Assembly (NCBI GenBank): GCA_033764965.1
Contig: JANRIN010000301.1
Coordinates: forward strand, 1 to 64,000
Direction of reading: 5' to 3'
From: JSC-12 sp033764965
GTDB taxonomy: Bacteria; Cyanobacteriota; Cyanobacteriia; Leptolyngbyales; Leptolyngbyaceae
Length of the DNA stretch: 64,000 bases
Below, in pieces: positions 17,141 through 24,933 of the stretch. The translations under genes were made by a program, and so were the position numbers. The notes under the pieces were generated by a model. It made no database searches, had not been told where the DNA came from, and saw nothing but the letters and a program-made list of their open reading frames with translations. Numbering within the stretch: the first letter of the stretch is position 1; each line of letters starts with the position of its first letter.

Positions 17141-17168
17141 GTAGGGGCGAACTGCGGTTCGTTCCTAC
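17141..17168. repeat. Dispersed GTAGGGGCGAAC hairpin
   Basis: gtaggggcgaac and gttcgttcctac pair over 12 positions if G-U pairs are allowed, with a loop of 4 nt. This 'GTAGGGGCGAAC...GTTCG..CCTAC' palindrome is a common dispersed repeat in cyanobacterial intergenic DNA. Confidence 0.65.
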
Positions 17169-17229
17169 AGAGATTGAAGGTATAGATTGATCGATTCAAA
17201 GTCGTATTAATTGGCATAAAGCAAAAAAG

Positions 17230-17258
17230 TCCGGGTGGCTCAAACTACCCGGATTTTT
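17230..17258 (+). terminator. Rho-independent terminator of fbaA
   Basis: tccgggtgg / ctacccgga stem (17230-17238 with 17245-17253, one G-T mismatch in the DNA reading) followed by TTTTT (17254-17258) and more T/C. It lies 122 bp after the fbaA stop on the same strand. Confidence 0.85.
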
Positions 17259-17336
17259 CTTTAAGGCAATTGCAAAACCTGCCCGTACAGATATTTGTTC
17301 TCTAAGGAAACTTCCAATAAAGAACTTAGCCTCATT

Positions 17337-17415
17337 GTAGGATGGGCAAAGGTTCCTAGCCGTGCCCATCCTAAGTCAGATTAGCAGATGGGCACTCAGG
17401 CTTTGCCCATCCTAC
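17337..17415. repeat. Nested inverted repeat, GTAGGATGGGCA family
   Basis: The ends are gtaggatgggcaaag (17337-17351) and ctttgcccatcctac (17401-17415), a perfect 15-bp inverted repeat. Inside are further copies: tgcccatccta (17363-17373) and agatgggca (17386-17394). The whole 79 bp looks like a small palindromic element inside another, as seen for MITE-like repeats. Confidence 0.75.
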
Positions 17416-17453
17416 CTGGGTACTTTGTTGGCTAGAAATCTCCTAAAAATCTT

Positions 17454-17801
17454 TTAGGAACGATCTCGCAATAACTGATGAATACTTTGTAGCTCAATCA
17501 AAATAGCTTCCAGAATCTGCTGAGTTTGACCTTTGGGAGTTTCTCGAATTTCGATCGTCACCTGCTTAATTCGCAATACATCTTTGGCAAACCGGGCAAC
17601 TTCGTTGGGGTGAAACATCAAAATGGCATCTTTCGTCGTGCGAAATTCTGGGTTCAGACGTTTGGGATTGTAGGGAGGATTCAGATCGTTCGGATCGGTA
17701 TTGGCGTAGCGATAAATCGAAGCTCTAGAGCGGTTTAGTGTGCGTTGAACAGCCTCAATGTCCATCAGCCCAGCCTGTTCAAGCCCCAGGTCAAAATCCA
17801 T
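17454..17801 (-). CDS. Small conserved cyanobacterial protein with HTH-like start
   Basis: 115 aa. Residues about 13-30 (MDIEAVQRTLNRSRASIYRY) read like a helix-turn-helix of the kind that recognises DNA in small site-binding proteins ('adv..tLnrsRasiYRya'). The middle ('FRTTKDAILMFHPNEVARFAKDVLRI') and a coiled C-terminal helix (about 90-112) suggest a dimer. The family is known to me only as a cyanobacterial hypothetical sometimes labelled resolvase-like; function unproven. The ATG at 17801 is chosen because the frame above it overlaps the upstream 59-aa gene. The two genes are 56 bp apart on the same strand. Confidence 0.75.
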   Translation of the reverse strand: MDFDLGLEQAGLMDIEAVQRTLNRSRASIYRYANTDPNDLNPPYNPKRLNPEFRTTKDAILMFHPNEVARFAKDVLRIKQVTIEIRETPKGQTQQILEAILIELQSIHQLLRDRS

Positions 17802-17857
17802 ACACTTTCTATTATCAAAATTGGACTCGCAAATCTTAACACAGACAGAGTGAGGCG

Positions 17858-18037
17858 TTACCCAACCCAAAAAGCTTGCAAAACATCCACCATCACGACG
17901 ACTCCTAACGTCCCAACGAAAAGGAATACAGCGGCAAGGAACGGGTTAAGTTGTAGCAGGAACCCTGTAATGATGCACAAAGCACAGGTTAATGCAAAAA
18001 GAGCTATCACTATCAGGAGTAAGTTGAAACAGGACAT
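17858..18037 (-). CDS. 59-aa small membrane protein
   Basis: Short frame that starts ATG at 18037 and stops TAA at 17858, with an in-frame stop just upstream of the start. The product is strongly hydrophobic: a first helix (about 5-29, NLLLIVIALFALTC...) and a second (about 32-52, FLAAVFLFVGTLGVVV), separated by QLNP, with a short 'DVLQAFWVG' tail. Such composition by chance is unlikely. It precedes the HTH-like gene on the same strand and may be its operon partner. A preceding hairpin at 18089-18119 lies in the presumed leader. I do not recognise the family. Confidence 0.6.
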   Translation of the reverse strand: MSCFNLLLIVIALFALTCALCIITGFLLQLNPFLAAVFLFVGTLGVVVMVDVLQAFWVG

Positions 18038-18088
18038 GCCAGACTCGATCGAGGACGCTCACCTAATCTGTACGAAGGAAAGAAAATG

Positions 18089-18119
18089 TTCTGTAGATAA
18101 CAGTTTGCTGTTTACAGAA
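18089..18119. repeat. Hairpin in the presumed leader of the 59-aa gene
   Basis: ttctgta-gat-aacag (18089-18103) pairs with ctgtt-tacagaa (18108-18119): 12 pairs with a 3-nt bulge and a 4-nt loop. It lies 52 bp upstream of the small membrane protein start. It could be a regulatory stem or an operator. A direct repeat cgctatcccact (near 18133 and 18167) follows on its right. Confidence 0.35.
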
Positions 18120-18216
18120 TAGTCTTCCCTGACGCTATCCCACTTCACCCCCTTGAATCATCTACGCTATCCCACTGTGAAATCCCGACAAAATCTAGAG
18201 ATGCTAACGATGTGCC

Positions 18217-19020
18217 TTAGCTCCCGATCGGATTGAGCCAACGGATGATGGTTCGTTCTAACTGGTGTAGATCGCGGTAGACTTCTTGCCGCATCCACTG
18301 GGCGATCGCATCCCACGGAGCAAACACATCGCCGGTCTGCCATCTCACATCGGGTCCCAGAGGGGTCAAGTGGGTGCCCGATAAGGTTTGAGCGATTACC
18401 ATTCCCGGAAAGCGTTTTTCCAGTACAGCAGTCAGCCCACGGGTTTGATCGATCGTGTCATTGCTGAACTGAATCAGCAGATTACGCGGCACCTGATAAC
18501 CTTCGGCAATGATGCGATTGGTTTCTAGCGGCGAAGGAGTAAATTCCACGTCAAATCCTGGGGGAACGTTGGAAAACAGGGTCGAGAATTGGGAAACGAA
18601 GGAAGTCACCTGTTCTACTAATGGCACTGCATCCCGTGCTGCATAGTTATTAAACGAAATTAGAATATTTCCGGCTCGTTCCACTGGACACTGGCTCCCG
18701 ATCAAGAGATGCAATTTGCAGCCCATACTGTGCCCAATGCCGTAAATCGGCAGGTAGCGCCGCTGTAAAGTTGTTTCAAATAAGCGTTCTACAGCTCGGT
18801 TGAAGTTTCGGTATACGGTTTGAGCGATCGCTCTGTGATCAAACGTATTTACGAACGGAGTCGCCACAATCACGTACCCTTCTAACGCCAACCGCTCCAG
18901 CATCCGGCGATAGGTAATTTGGGGAGCCGTTGCTACAAAGGCACCACCGAGAAAATGAATCATTGCCACCGGGCGATCGGGCACCAACACCCAGTTGCCA
19001 TACAGTTCTTGCCAGTCCAT
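18217..19020 (-). CDS. DUF1350 family alpha/beta-hydrolase-like protein
   Basis: 267 aa, found across cyanobacteria and plastid-bearing plants. Seen: 'AMIHFLGGAFVATAPQITYR' (oxyanion-like), 'GYVIVATPFVNTFDH', and a nucleophile elbow GIGHSMGCKLH. 'GTHLTPLG' near the C-terminus may carry the His. Function unknown; assumed soluble hydrolase. The region just upstream has a run of ttaggg-like repeats (19030-19065). Confidence 0.9.
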   Translation of the reverse strand: MDWQELYGNWVLVPDRPVAMIHFLGGAFVATAPQITYRRMLERLALEGYVIVATPFVNTFDHRAIAQTVYRNFNRAVERLFETTLQRRYLPIYGIGHSMGCKLHLLIGSQCPVERAGNILISFNNYAARDAVPLVEQVTSFVSQFSTLFSNVPPGFDVEFTPSPLETNRIIAEGYQVPRNLLIQFSNDTIDQTRGLTAVLEKRFPGMVIAQTLSGTHLTPLGPDVRWQTGDVFAPWDAIAQWMRQEVYRDLHQLERTIIRWLNPIGS

Positions 19021-19279
19021 GAGGAAGGAATTAGGGATTAGGGTTCAGGGATTTAGGAAGGGTAAGATACTTCCAGCTTTCATTGTGGCGTATGTCAAAT
19101 CGTCCTGGGGTTCGGTTAGAGCCAGGAAAAAATAGCGGTCATTTAATTTTTTGCTTGATATTTTATTTGTGTTCAATGAAATATTTAGCCTCTAAAACAG
19201 GTTAGAATCTTTGTACTCTGATTGTTTTTATTAGCATAGTTTGTACACATTTAGTTTTTATACGAAACTTAGTTTTGAA

Positions 19280-19780
19280 ATGGCTAAAAAATCAATTTCC
19301 ACAGCTCAAACTGAATCAGAAAGTCCGTTAACTCCCAGCCAAAAAGCCGCCCAAAAAGCCTCAAGAGAACCAGCTTTAGCCGTGTTGCGGGAATTGGTAA
19401 AAACCTATCAGGCGTTTTATAGTTACGACGATGCCCATATTCGGCAACTGGGGTTAACCATGCCGCAGTTTGATGTGGTTGCCACTTTGGGGAACACTCC
19501 CGGCATGATGATGAGCCAGCTTGCCGAAAAAACATTGGTCACAAAAGGAACTTTAACTGGAATTGTCGATCGCCTGGAGCAAAAAGGCTTAGTCCGGCGA
19601 GAAGTTCCACCAGACAATCGACGTTGCTTCATTGTGATGCTCACCCCAGAAGGGCAAGAGTTGTTTGAGGAAATCTTTCCGATTCATATCAACTATCTAA
19701 AAGAACGATTGAGCGCTTTGAGCCTTGATGAAATGGAACAGCTTCAAACCAGTTTGCGGCGACTGAGACAGCTTTTCTAA
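19280..19780 (+). CDS. MarR family transcriptional regulator
   Basis: 166 aa. A basic, low-complexity N-terminal extension (1-30) leads into a MarR winged helix: helix 'LTMPQFDVVATLGNTPGMMMSQLAE' with recognition helix 'TKGTLTGIVDRLEQKGLV' (about 88-105) and wing 'PPDNRRCFIVMLTPEG'. Works as a homodimer that binds palindromic operators, usually released by small ligands or oxidation. ATG at 19280; a TTG at 19241 in frame is less likely. Lies 73 bp upstream of chlD on the same strand and divergent from DUF1350, so it may control either; this is inference. Confidence 0.92.
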   Translation: MAKKSISTAQTESESPLTPSQKAAQKASREPALAVLRELVKTYQAFYSYDDAHIRQLGLTMPQFDVVATLGNTPGMMMSQLAEKTLVTKGTLTGIVDRLEQKGLVRREVPPDNRRCFIVMLTPEGQELFEEIFPIHINYLKERLSALSLDEMEQLQTSLRRLRQLF

Positions 19781-19853
19781 GGTCAGTCTCTTGGTATGCT
19801 GAGATCCGGATAGTTGTTTTGCTTCCTTTGCCCAGACCTTTCATCCTTGTCCT

Positions 19854-21995
19854 ATGCCAACGCTCACCTCTCAGCCCCCGATCGCCTTTCCTCTTGCTGC
19901 CGTTGTAGGGCAAGAAGCGATCAAATTAGCGCTGTTGCTGGCGGCGATCGATCCAGGCTTGGGTGGCGTTGTGATTGCGGGACGACGGGGTACTGCCAAA
20001 TCGGTGATGGCGCGTGCGATTCATGCCCTGCTTCCCCCGATCGAGATCGTCAAAGATTCCCTCAATTGTGATCCCAATTTGCCAGAAGAATGGGATGACG
20101 AAACCATAAAGCGGAGTCAACCAGAGTCCGGAATTCATATTCAGGAGTTAGCCTCCCCAACCCCCAACCCCCAACCCCCAACCCCCAACCCTATCGCCAC
20201 AGAAATCATTCCGGCTCCCTTCATCCAGATTCCCCTGGGAGTCACAGAAGATCGATTGTTGGGTTCAGTCGATGTGAGCCAGTCGATTAAGCAGGGGGAA
20301 ACCGTTTTCCAGCCGGGACTTTTGGCAGAGGCGCATCGGGGGGTGATGTACGTGGATGAACTGAATTTGCTGGATGACCAGAACGCCAATTTGTTGCTCA
20401 CCGTGCTGACCGATGGCTGGAACCAGATTGAGCGGGAAGGCATTAGTTTTCGCCATCCTTGCCGACCGCTGCTGATCGCGACTTATAACCCGGATGAGGG
20501 AGATTTGCGGAATCATTTGTTAGACCGGATCGCGATCGCGCTCTCAGCAGATCAAGTTTTGGGATTGGACGATCGAGTTCAGGCAGTCGATCAGGCAACG
20601 AACTACGCCAACTCTCCCCAGGCATTTTTGAGTCAGTATGCCGGCGATATTGAAGATCTCAAAACTCAAATCATCCTGGCACGGGAATGGCTCAAAGATG
20701 TGCGAATTAGCCACGACCAAATTCAATATCTCGTCACCGAAGCGGTGCGGGGTGCTGTGCAAGGACATCGGGCAGAACTCTTTGCGGTGCGAGTTGCCAA
20801 AGCCAACGCCGCCTTAGATGGACGCACCGAAGTCAACGCGGATGATTTGCGGCGGGCGGTGGAGCTAGTCATCATTCCGCGATCGACCATTTTGCAACCT
20901 CCCCCCGACGAACAGCAACCACCACCGCCGCCGCCGCCACCACCTCAAGACCAGTCGGAACAGGAGCAGGACGAGGAAGACGAAAAAGAAGACGAAGACG
21001 ACACCGAACCCGATCAGGAACCCAGCACCATTCCGGAAGAATTCGTGTTTGATCCAGAAGGCGTCATTCTCGACCCAGAGGTGTTGTATTTCGCTCAGAT
21101 GGCAACCCGGCGCGGCAAGTCTGGGAGCCGCACCATGATTTTCTCCGACGATCGCGGACGCTATATTAAACCGGTTCTGCCCCGTGGAACGGTTCGCCGA
21201 ATTGCAGTTGATGCCACCCTGAGATCGGCAGCCCCTTATCAAAAAGCCAGACGGCAAAGGGCGGAAGTTGGGAGTCAGGAGTCAGGGCAATTTTCACCAA
21301 GTTCCCGCCCCCTCATCCCTACATCCCCACAACGCAAACGAGTTTTTGTGGAACAATCCGATATTCGCGCTAAACGGTTGGCTCGAAAAGCAGGGGCATT
21401 AGTCGTGTTTGTGGTGGATGCTTCCGGCTCAATGGCACTAAACCGAATGAATTCCGCCAAGGGTGCGGTTTTGCGCTTGCTGACCGAGGCATACCAGAAT
21501 CGAGACCAGGTGTCCTTAATTCCCTTCCGGGGTGAGCAGGCAGAAGTCTTGTTACCGCCTACGCGATCAATCGAGGCAGCGAAACGACGCTTGGATCGAA
21601 TGCCCTGTGGTGGCGGGTCGCCCTTAGCGCATGGGTTGACTCAAGCCGTGCGAGTGGGGATGAATGCCCAACAATCCGGTGATATTGGGCAAGTCGTGAT
21701 CGTAGCCATCACAGATGGACGCGGTAATGTACCCCTGGCAAAATCTCTGGGTGAAACCATTCCAGACGATGAAAAGCCAGACATCAAAGCCGAATTGCTG
21801 GACATCGCAGGTAAGATCCGAGCCATCGGCTTTCAGCTACTGGTGATCGACACGGAAAATAAATTTATTTCTACCGGATTTGCGAAAGAGTTAGCCAAAC
21901 AGGCTGGAGGTAAGTACTATCACTTACCCAAAGCGACGGATCAGGCGATCGCGTCAATGGCTCGCGATGCCATTTCTGACATGAAAACCCGTTGA
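19854..21995 (+). CDS. chlD: Magnesium chelatase subunit ChlD
   Basis: 713 aa. Subunit of the Mg-chelatase (ChlI-ChlD-ChlH) that inserts Mg2+ into protoporphyrin IX, the first committed step of chlorophyll synthesis. N-terminal AAA+ domain with GRRGTAKS (43-50) and 'MYVDELNLLDD'; a Pro run followed by an acidic linker (about 345-385); a C-terminal VWA integrin-I domain with MIDAS 'DASGSMALN' and 'ITDGRGN'. Two in-frame stretches do not belong to the family: residues about 100-113 (PTPNPQPPTPNP) and about 470-493 (GSQESGQFSPSSRP...). Both are coded by intergenic-type short tandem repeats and sit in flexible places. The frame stays open, so the gene should work. Confidence 0.96.
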   Translation: MPTLTSQPPIAFPLAAVVGQEAIKLALLLAAIDPGLGGVVIAGRRGTAKSVMARAIHALLPPIEIVKDSLNCDPNLPEEWDDETIKRSQPESGIHIQELASPTPNPQPPTPNPIATEIIPAPFIQIPLGVTEDRLLGSVDVSQSIKQGETVFQPGLLAEAHRGVMYVDELNLLDDQNANLLLTVLTDGWNQIEREGISFRHPCRPLLIATYNPDEGDLRNHLLDRIAIALSADQVLGLDDRVQAVDQATNYANSPQAFLSQYAGDIEDLKTQIILAREWLKDVRISHDQIQYLVTEAVRGAVQGHRAELFAVRVAKANAALDGRTEVNADDLRRAVELVIIPRSTILQPPPDEQQPPPPPPPPPQDQSEQEQDEEDEKEDEDDTEPDQEPSTIPEEFVFDPEGVILDPEVLYFAQMATRRGKSGSRTMIFSDDRGRYIKPVLPRGTVRRIAVDATLRSAAPYQKARRQRAEVGSQESGQFSPSSRPLIPTSPQRKRVFVEQSDIRAKRLARKAGALVVFVVDASGSMALNRMNSAKGAVLRLLTEAYQNRDQVSLIPFRGEQAEVLLPPTRSIEAAKRRLDRMPCGGGSPLAHGLTQAVRVGMNAQQSGDIGQVVIVAITDGRGNVPLAKSLGETIPDDEKPDIKAELLDIAGKIRAIGFQLLVIDTENKFISTGFAKELAKQAGGKYYHLPKATDQAIASMARDAISDMKTR
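20153..20191. repeat. AACCCCC tandem repeat inside chlD
   Basis: Five copies of a 7-bp unit (ccccaac / cccccaa) in frame within the AAA+ domain of chlD. The unit matches the intergenic repeats of this genome (compare the C-rich arm at 40145-40192). Seven bp is not a multiple of three, so three units code a Pro-Asn-Pro-rich heptapeptide. Confidence 0.8.
21262..21332. repeat. GGGAGTCAGGAGTCAGGG / CCCCCTCATCCC repeat inside chlD
   Basis: Left arm of G-rich units (gttgggagtcaggagtcaggg) and right arm of C-rich units (cccgccccctcatccctacatcccc), in frame between the linker and the VWA domain of chlD. The G-arm/C-arm arrangement is the same as in the intergenic clusters, so it looks like an inserted copy. 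Confidence 0.7.
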
Positions 21996-22222
21996 CGGTA
22001 ACAAACAGCACAGTATTATTTCTGAGCATTCGTGAGTTTTTACAATTCTTTTGCTTGCTCTTTACCGATTTTTAATAGAATGAATGTATGGTTTATCAGG
22101 ACTTTATAGGCATTCACCCGTAAGCTTGCCACAAAGAGCCAGGGTTATTGCGGAATTCCTGTCAGCCTGAAATTGAGATAATTACTAATCATTAGGAAAA
22201 ACTGGTACAGAGGCTGAACGCT

Positions 22223-22378
22223 ATGGCACAAGGTATGGTAAAGCGATCTTCGGAAGCGATCGGGATCAATTCAGATAATCTCCAGCATTGGGCACCCGAA
22301 TTCACTTCAGAAGCAGACAATTATCCCAACTATTGGTCAATGAAAGGTTGGAGATGTTTTGTTCCCCAAACATTTTAA
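22223..22378 (+). CDS. 51-aa small protein candidate
   Basis: ATG at 22223, TAA ending at 22378. The product is hydrophilic at first (KRSSEAIGINSDN) and aromatic at its end (NYPNYWSMKGWRCFVPQTF). The 'NYW..KGWRCF.P' ending resembles small conserved cyanobacterial proteins I have seen, but I cannot name it. An agagg element (22207-22211) lies 11 bp before the ATG. A long hairpin (22420-22464) follows. It is the only plausible gene in the 484 bp between chlD and the next gene. Confidence 0.5.
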   Translation: MAQGMVKRSSEAIGINSDNLQHWAPEFTSEADNYPNYWSMKGWRCFVPQTF

Positions 22379-22419
22379 TGAGTGGATATTATCACTCTGA
22401 TTCGTTGAAATAGCACCGC

Positions 22420-22464
22420 ATAGGGCATCTAGAGTACATCGTTTCAGTATCTCAGGTGCCCTAT
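22420..22464. terminator. Bidirectional terminator-like stem
   Basis: atagggca (22420-22427) pairs with tgccctat (22457-22464), with partial inner pairing (ct-agag-tac with gtat-ctc-ag). It lies between the 51-aa frame and the stop of the convergent PEP-synthase-like gene at 22480. The plus-strand side is followed by TTTCTTTG. Confidence 0.6.
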
Positions 22465-22479
22465 TTCTTTGAGTGACGG

Positions 22480-24834
22480 CTACAAATCCTGCTCTGCTTT
22501 GAGAATTGCCTCGTAAGTTACCCCCACTGCTTCAGGGGCAACCGAAATCGAGTCAATTTCCCACTGAACCAGATTGGCAATGAGTTCAGGATAACGAGCA
22601 GTTGCTTCTCCACAAACCGAACAAGAAATTCCCAGCGATCGCGCTGCTCGAATCAACTGAGCCATCGCCCGCTGTACGGCAGGATGACGTTCCTCAAATG
22701 CTGTTGCCATCTCCGCATCATCTCGATCGACTCCCAGCAATAACTGGGTTAAATCATTCGTTCCGATCGAAATTCCGTGAACCCCAGCCGCTACGTAATC
22801 CGATAACAACATCAGCACGGAAGGAACTTCTGCCATCATCCAAAGTTGGAAACTGGATTGGTGCATCAATCCCATTTGGTGAACCATTTGGCGACAAAAC
22901 TGAAATTCCTCCACGGTTCGCACAAAAGGCAGCATCAAGCGAACATTGGAGTAGCCCATTTGTTGCACAGTTAGCAGGGATTGTAATTCCAAGGCAAATA
23001 AAGTGGAATCTCTTACATAGCTGTAGGTTCCTCGCACTCCCAAAGCTGGATGGCTTGGGGGCGTAACCGACCGAACAGACTGAGAAAACTCATGGGAGCG
23101 CAAATCAAAGGAGCGGTACAGGACAGGACGAGGGCTAAAAGCATTTGCAAACTCAGCGATCGCGGCAGCCATGCGTCGAATAAATTCTGCTTTGGAGTTT
23201 TGTTGCAGCCAGAGGGCTGGATGTTGATGGTCTAGTATCGTCAGTGCCAATAATTCTGCCCGCAGCAATCCCACTCCGGCTACTGGTAAATCAGCAGCAT
23301 AAGCCAGTTGGTCGGGTTGACTCAGGTTGACCCAAAGCTGGGTTCGAGTGGACGATCGCTCGACAGAAATCGATTTTGCTGAGGAGGTTGCTAAGGTGGG
23401 CGGCTCAGGCATAATGGCTGTTTGCGCCAAGCGATACACTCTTCCTTGATCGCCATCCACCCAGATCAACTCGCCAGATCGAATGTGTTGAGTTGCCTCT
23501 GCCACGCCCATCACCGCTGGCACGCCGATTTCCCGCGCGACGATCGCGCTGTGACTGGTTAAACTGCCCTGCTCCAGAATTAAGCCCATCGACTGTTGCA
23601 ACAAAGGCATCCAATCCAGCGGCAGGGTTGGCGCAATCAACACGGTATGGGGCTGAACATGGTCTGGTCGAGTTGTGGAGTCAGCCAGGACAATTGCCCG
23701 CGCGATCGCCTGCCCAGGTGAGGCCGCAAGTCCAGTTGCGATTAGGGTTGCATCTGGAAATAACTCAACGCCTCTTCTGGGGGAAGTCAGCCCACTTTGG
23801 GAGGAAGGCACAGGTAAAACAGGCAAAGCGGATTGGGGCATGACCTGGGTGATGTATTGTTTGATGGCTCCTGTTGTGTCGGGAAATAATACCCATTCCA
23901 ACTCGATCGCGATTCCCATCTCTGCTTGTGCCGTATGCGCCAGTTGAACAAGGTGACGCACCTGAGCCTCGGTCAACGCATAATTCGATCGCTGGTGGTC
24001 ATCTAGCAAATACATTTCCATTTTGTTGGGTGTGTTGCTGGAGAGCGGTGTTGTAGTTGGGGCGATTTGATAAGCAACACTTTTTTGCCCAAGAGACTGA
24101 GACAGAATCACACCAGTGTCTGGTTGAAGTTGATAGACATCGGGCAGGACTTCTCCTCGATCGATTGCAGTCCCCAGCCCAACCGTGGCACTGAGTTCCA
24201 GGTAATGAGCGATAGAACGAACGGTGCCCGCAGCGATCGCGGATTGAATCGGTTGAACCAGAATCGCAAGCTTGACCTGTTGCAAGGGAACATTTAACCG
24301 TTGCCAGTAGAACAAGCTTTTTGCACCAAAAAAATCTGCCCAAAGGCGCTTGATACCTTGAGTTAAAGCCTCCAGGTCAGCATTACAAATCTGACTGGCG
24401 ATTAAACCAGAACTATTAAAAACAAGGTCGGTTACAGAAATCTGAGCTGATGTAGGGTTCGCCAGTTCAACGACCAGGGAGGGGCGCAAAATCAGTGTGG
24501 GCGACTGTAGGGCATTGGCAGCAGTTGCTAAATCTGCTAGAAACGGTTTTGGTAACGGTGCTGTAGCAATCGCTGCCCTTAGTTGTTGCGCGATCGTTTG
24601 CAGTTGTTGGGCGTTGTCGATATTTAAGCGCAAGGATGAACTGGGAAAGTCGGCAAATAGCGGAATTGTCCATCTCACCCCTTCTAAAACCGTTTGCAAA
24701 ACCTGATTAGAAATTACAAACCCTGGTAAAACAGGACATCCCGATCGCTTTAATTGGCTTAAATAAGCTGCTTTCAACCCTACTGCCCCAAGTTGGTCTG
24801 AGGGAATCTGATCGAGCCAGTAGAGATTGATCAC
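22480..24834 (-). CDS. PEP synthase-like protein with eroded N-terminal half
   Basis: 784 aa with the order of PEP synthase/PPDK: nucleotide-binding domain (about 1-330), mobile phosphohistidine domain with 'GSLTSHSAIVAREIGVPAV' and the TSH histidine, and PEP-binding TIM barrel with 'GVGLLRAE', 'GVRGTY', 'LMLPFVRT', 'GISIGTNDLTQ' and catalytic-type 'CSVCGEA'. The swivel and barrel look intact. In the N-terminal half the expected 'VRSSA..ED' is replaced by 'LRPSLVVEL', and the usual 'VQ.MV.SE.SGV.FT' by 'VQPIQSAIAAGTV'. True PEP synthase needs these for ATP. So this is a paralogue that may not make PEP from pyruvate and ATP, perhaps a PEP-dependent or regulatory protein. The barrel's C-terminus ends early. 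Confidence 0.82.
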   Translation of the reverse strand: MINLYWLDQIPSDQLGAVGLKAAYLSQLKRSGCPVLPGFVISNQVLQTVLEGVRWTIPLFADFPSSSLRLNIDNAQQLQTIAQQLRAAIATAPLPKPFLADLATAANALQSPTLILRPSLVVELANPTSAQISVTDLVFNSSGLIASQICNADLEALTQGIKRLWADFFGAKSLFYWQRLNVPLQQVKLAILVQPIQSAIAAGTVRSIAHYLELSATVGLGTAIDRGEVLPDVYQLQPDTGVILSQSLGQKSVAYQIAPTTTPLSSNTPNKMEMYLLDDHQRSNYALTEAQVRHLVQLAHTAQAEMGIAIELEWVLFPDTTGAIKQYITQVMPQSALPVLPVPSSQSGLTSPRRGVELFPDATLIATGLAASPGQAIARAIVLADSTTRPDHVQPHTVLIAPTLPLDWMPLLQQSMGLILEQGSLTSHSAIVAREIGVPAVMGVAEATQHIRSGELIWVDGDQGRVYRLAQTAIMPEPPTLATSSAKSISVERSSTRTQLWVNLSQPDQLAYAADLPVAGVGLLRAELLALTILDHQHPALWLQQNSKAEFIRRMAAAIAEFANAFSPRPVLYRSFDLRSHEFSQSVRSVTPPSHPALGVRGTYSYVRDSTLFALELQSLLTVQQMGYSNVRLMLPFVRTVEEFQFCRQMVHQMGLMHQSSFQLWMMAEVPSVLMLLSDYVAAGVHGISIGTNDLTQLLLGVDRDDAEMATAFEERHPAVQRAMAQLIRAARSLGISCSVCGEATARYPELIANLVQWEIDSISVAPEAVGVTYEAILKAEQDL

Positions 24835-24933
24835 AGGCGACTGCTAGAGAAACTATGTTGATTTTAAAGGGCAGATCCGGCAAGCCGCTGATCCATCAGC
24901 ATTTTAGATAGATCGCTTAAGTCAGACTCACCA

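Larger units (their letters stand above)
17108..17453. other. Convergent intergenic region with three palindromes
   Basis: 346 bp between fbaA and a leftward small gene. It holds a dispersed hairpin (17141-17168), the fbaA terminator (17230-17258) and a nested GTAGGATGGGCA repeat (17337-17415). No gene seen. Confidence 0.6.

Noticed and set aside
17745..18122. 125-codon plus-strand frame
   Set aside because: Covers the HTH-like gene start and the 59-aa membrane gene on the other strand, both of which have better protein features.
19854..21995. Frameshift or pseudogene in chlD because of odd inserts
   Set aside because: The frame is open through both inserts and all functional motifs are present.
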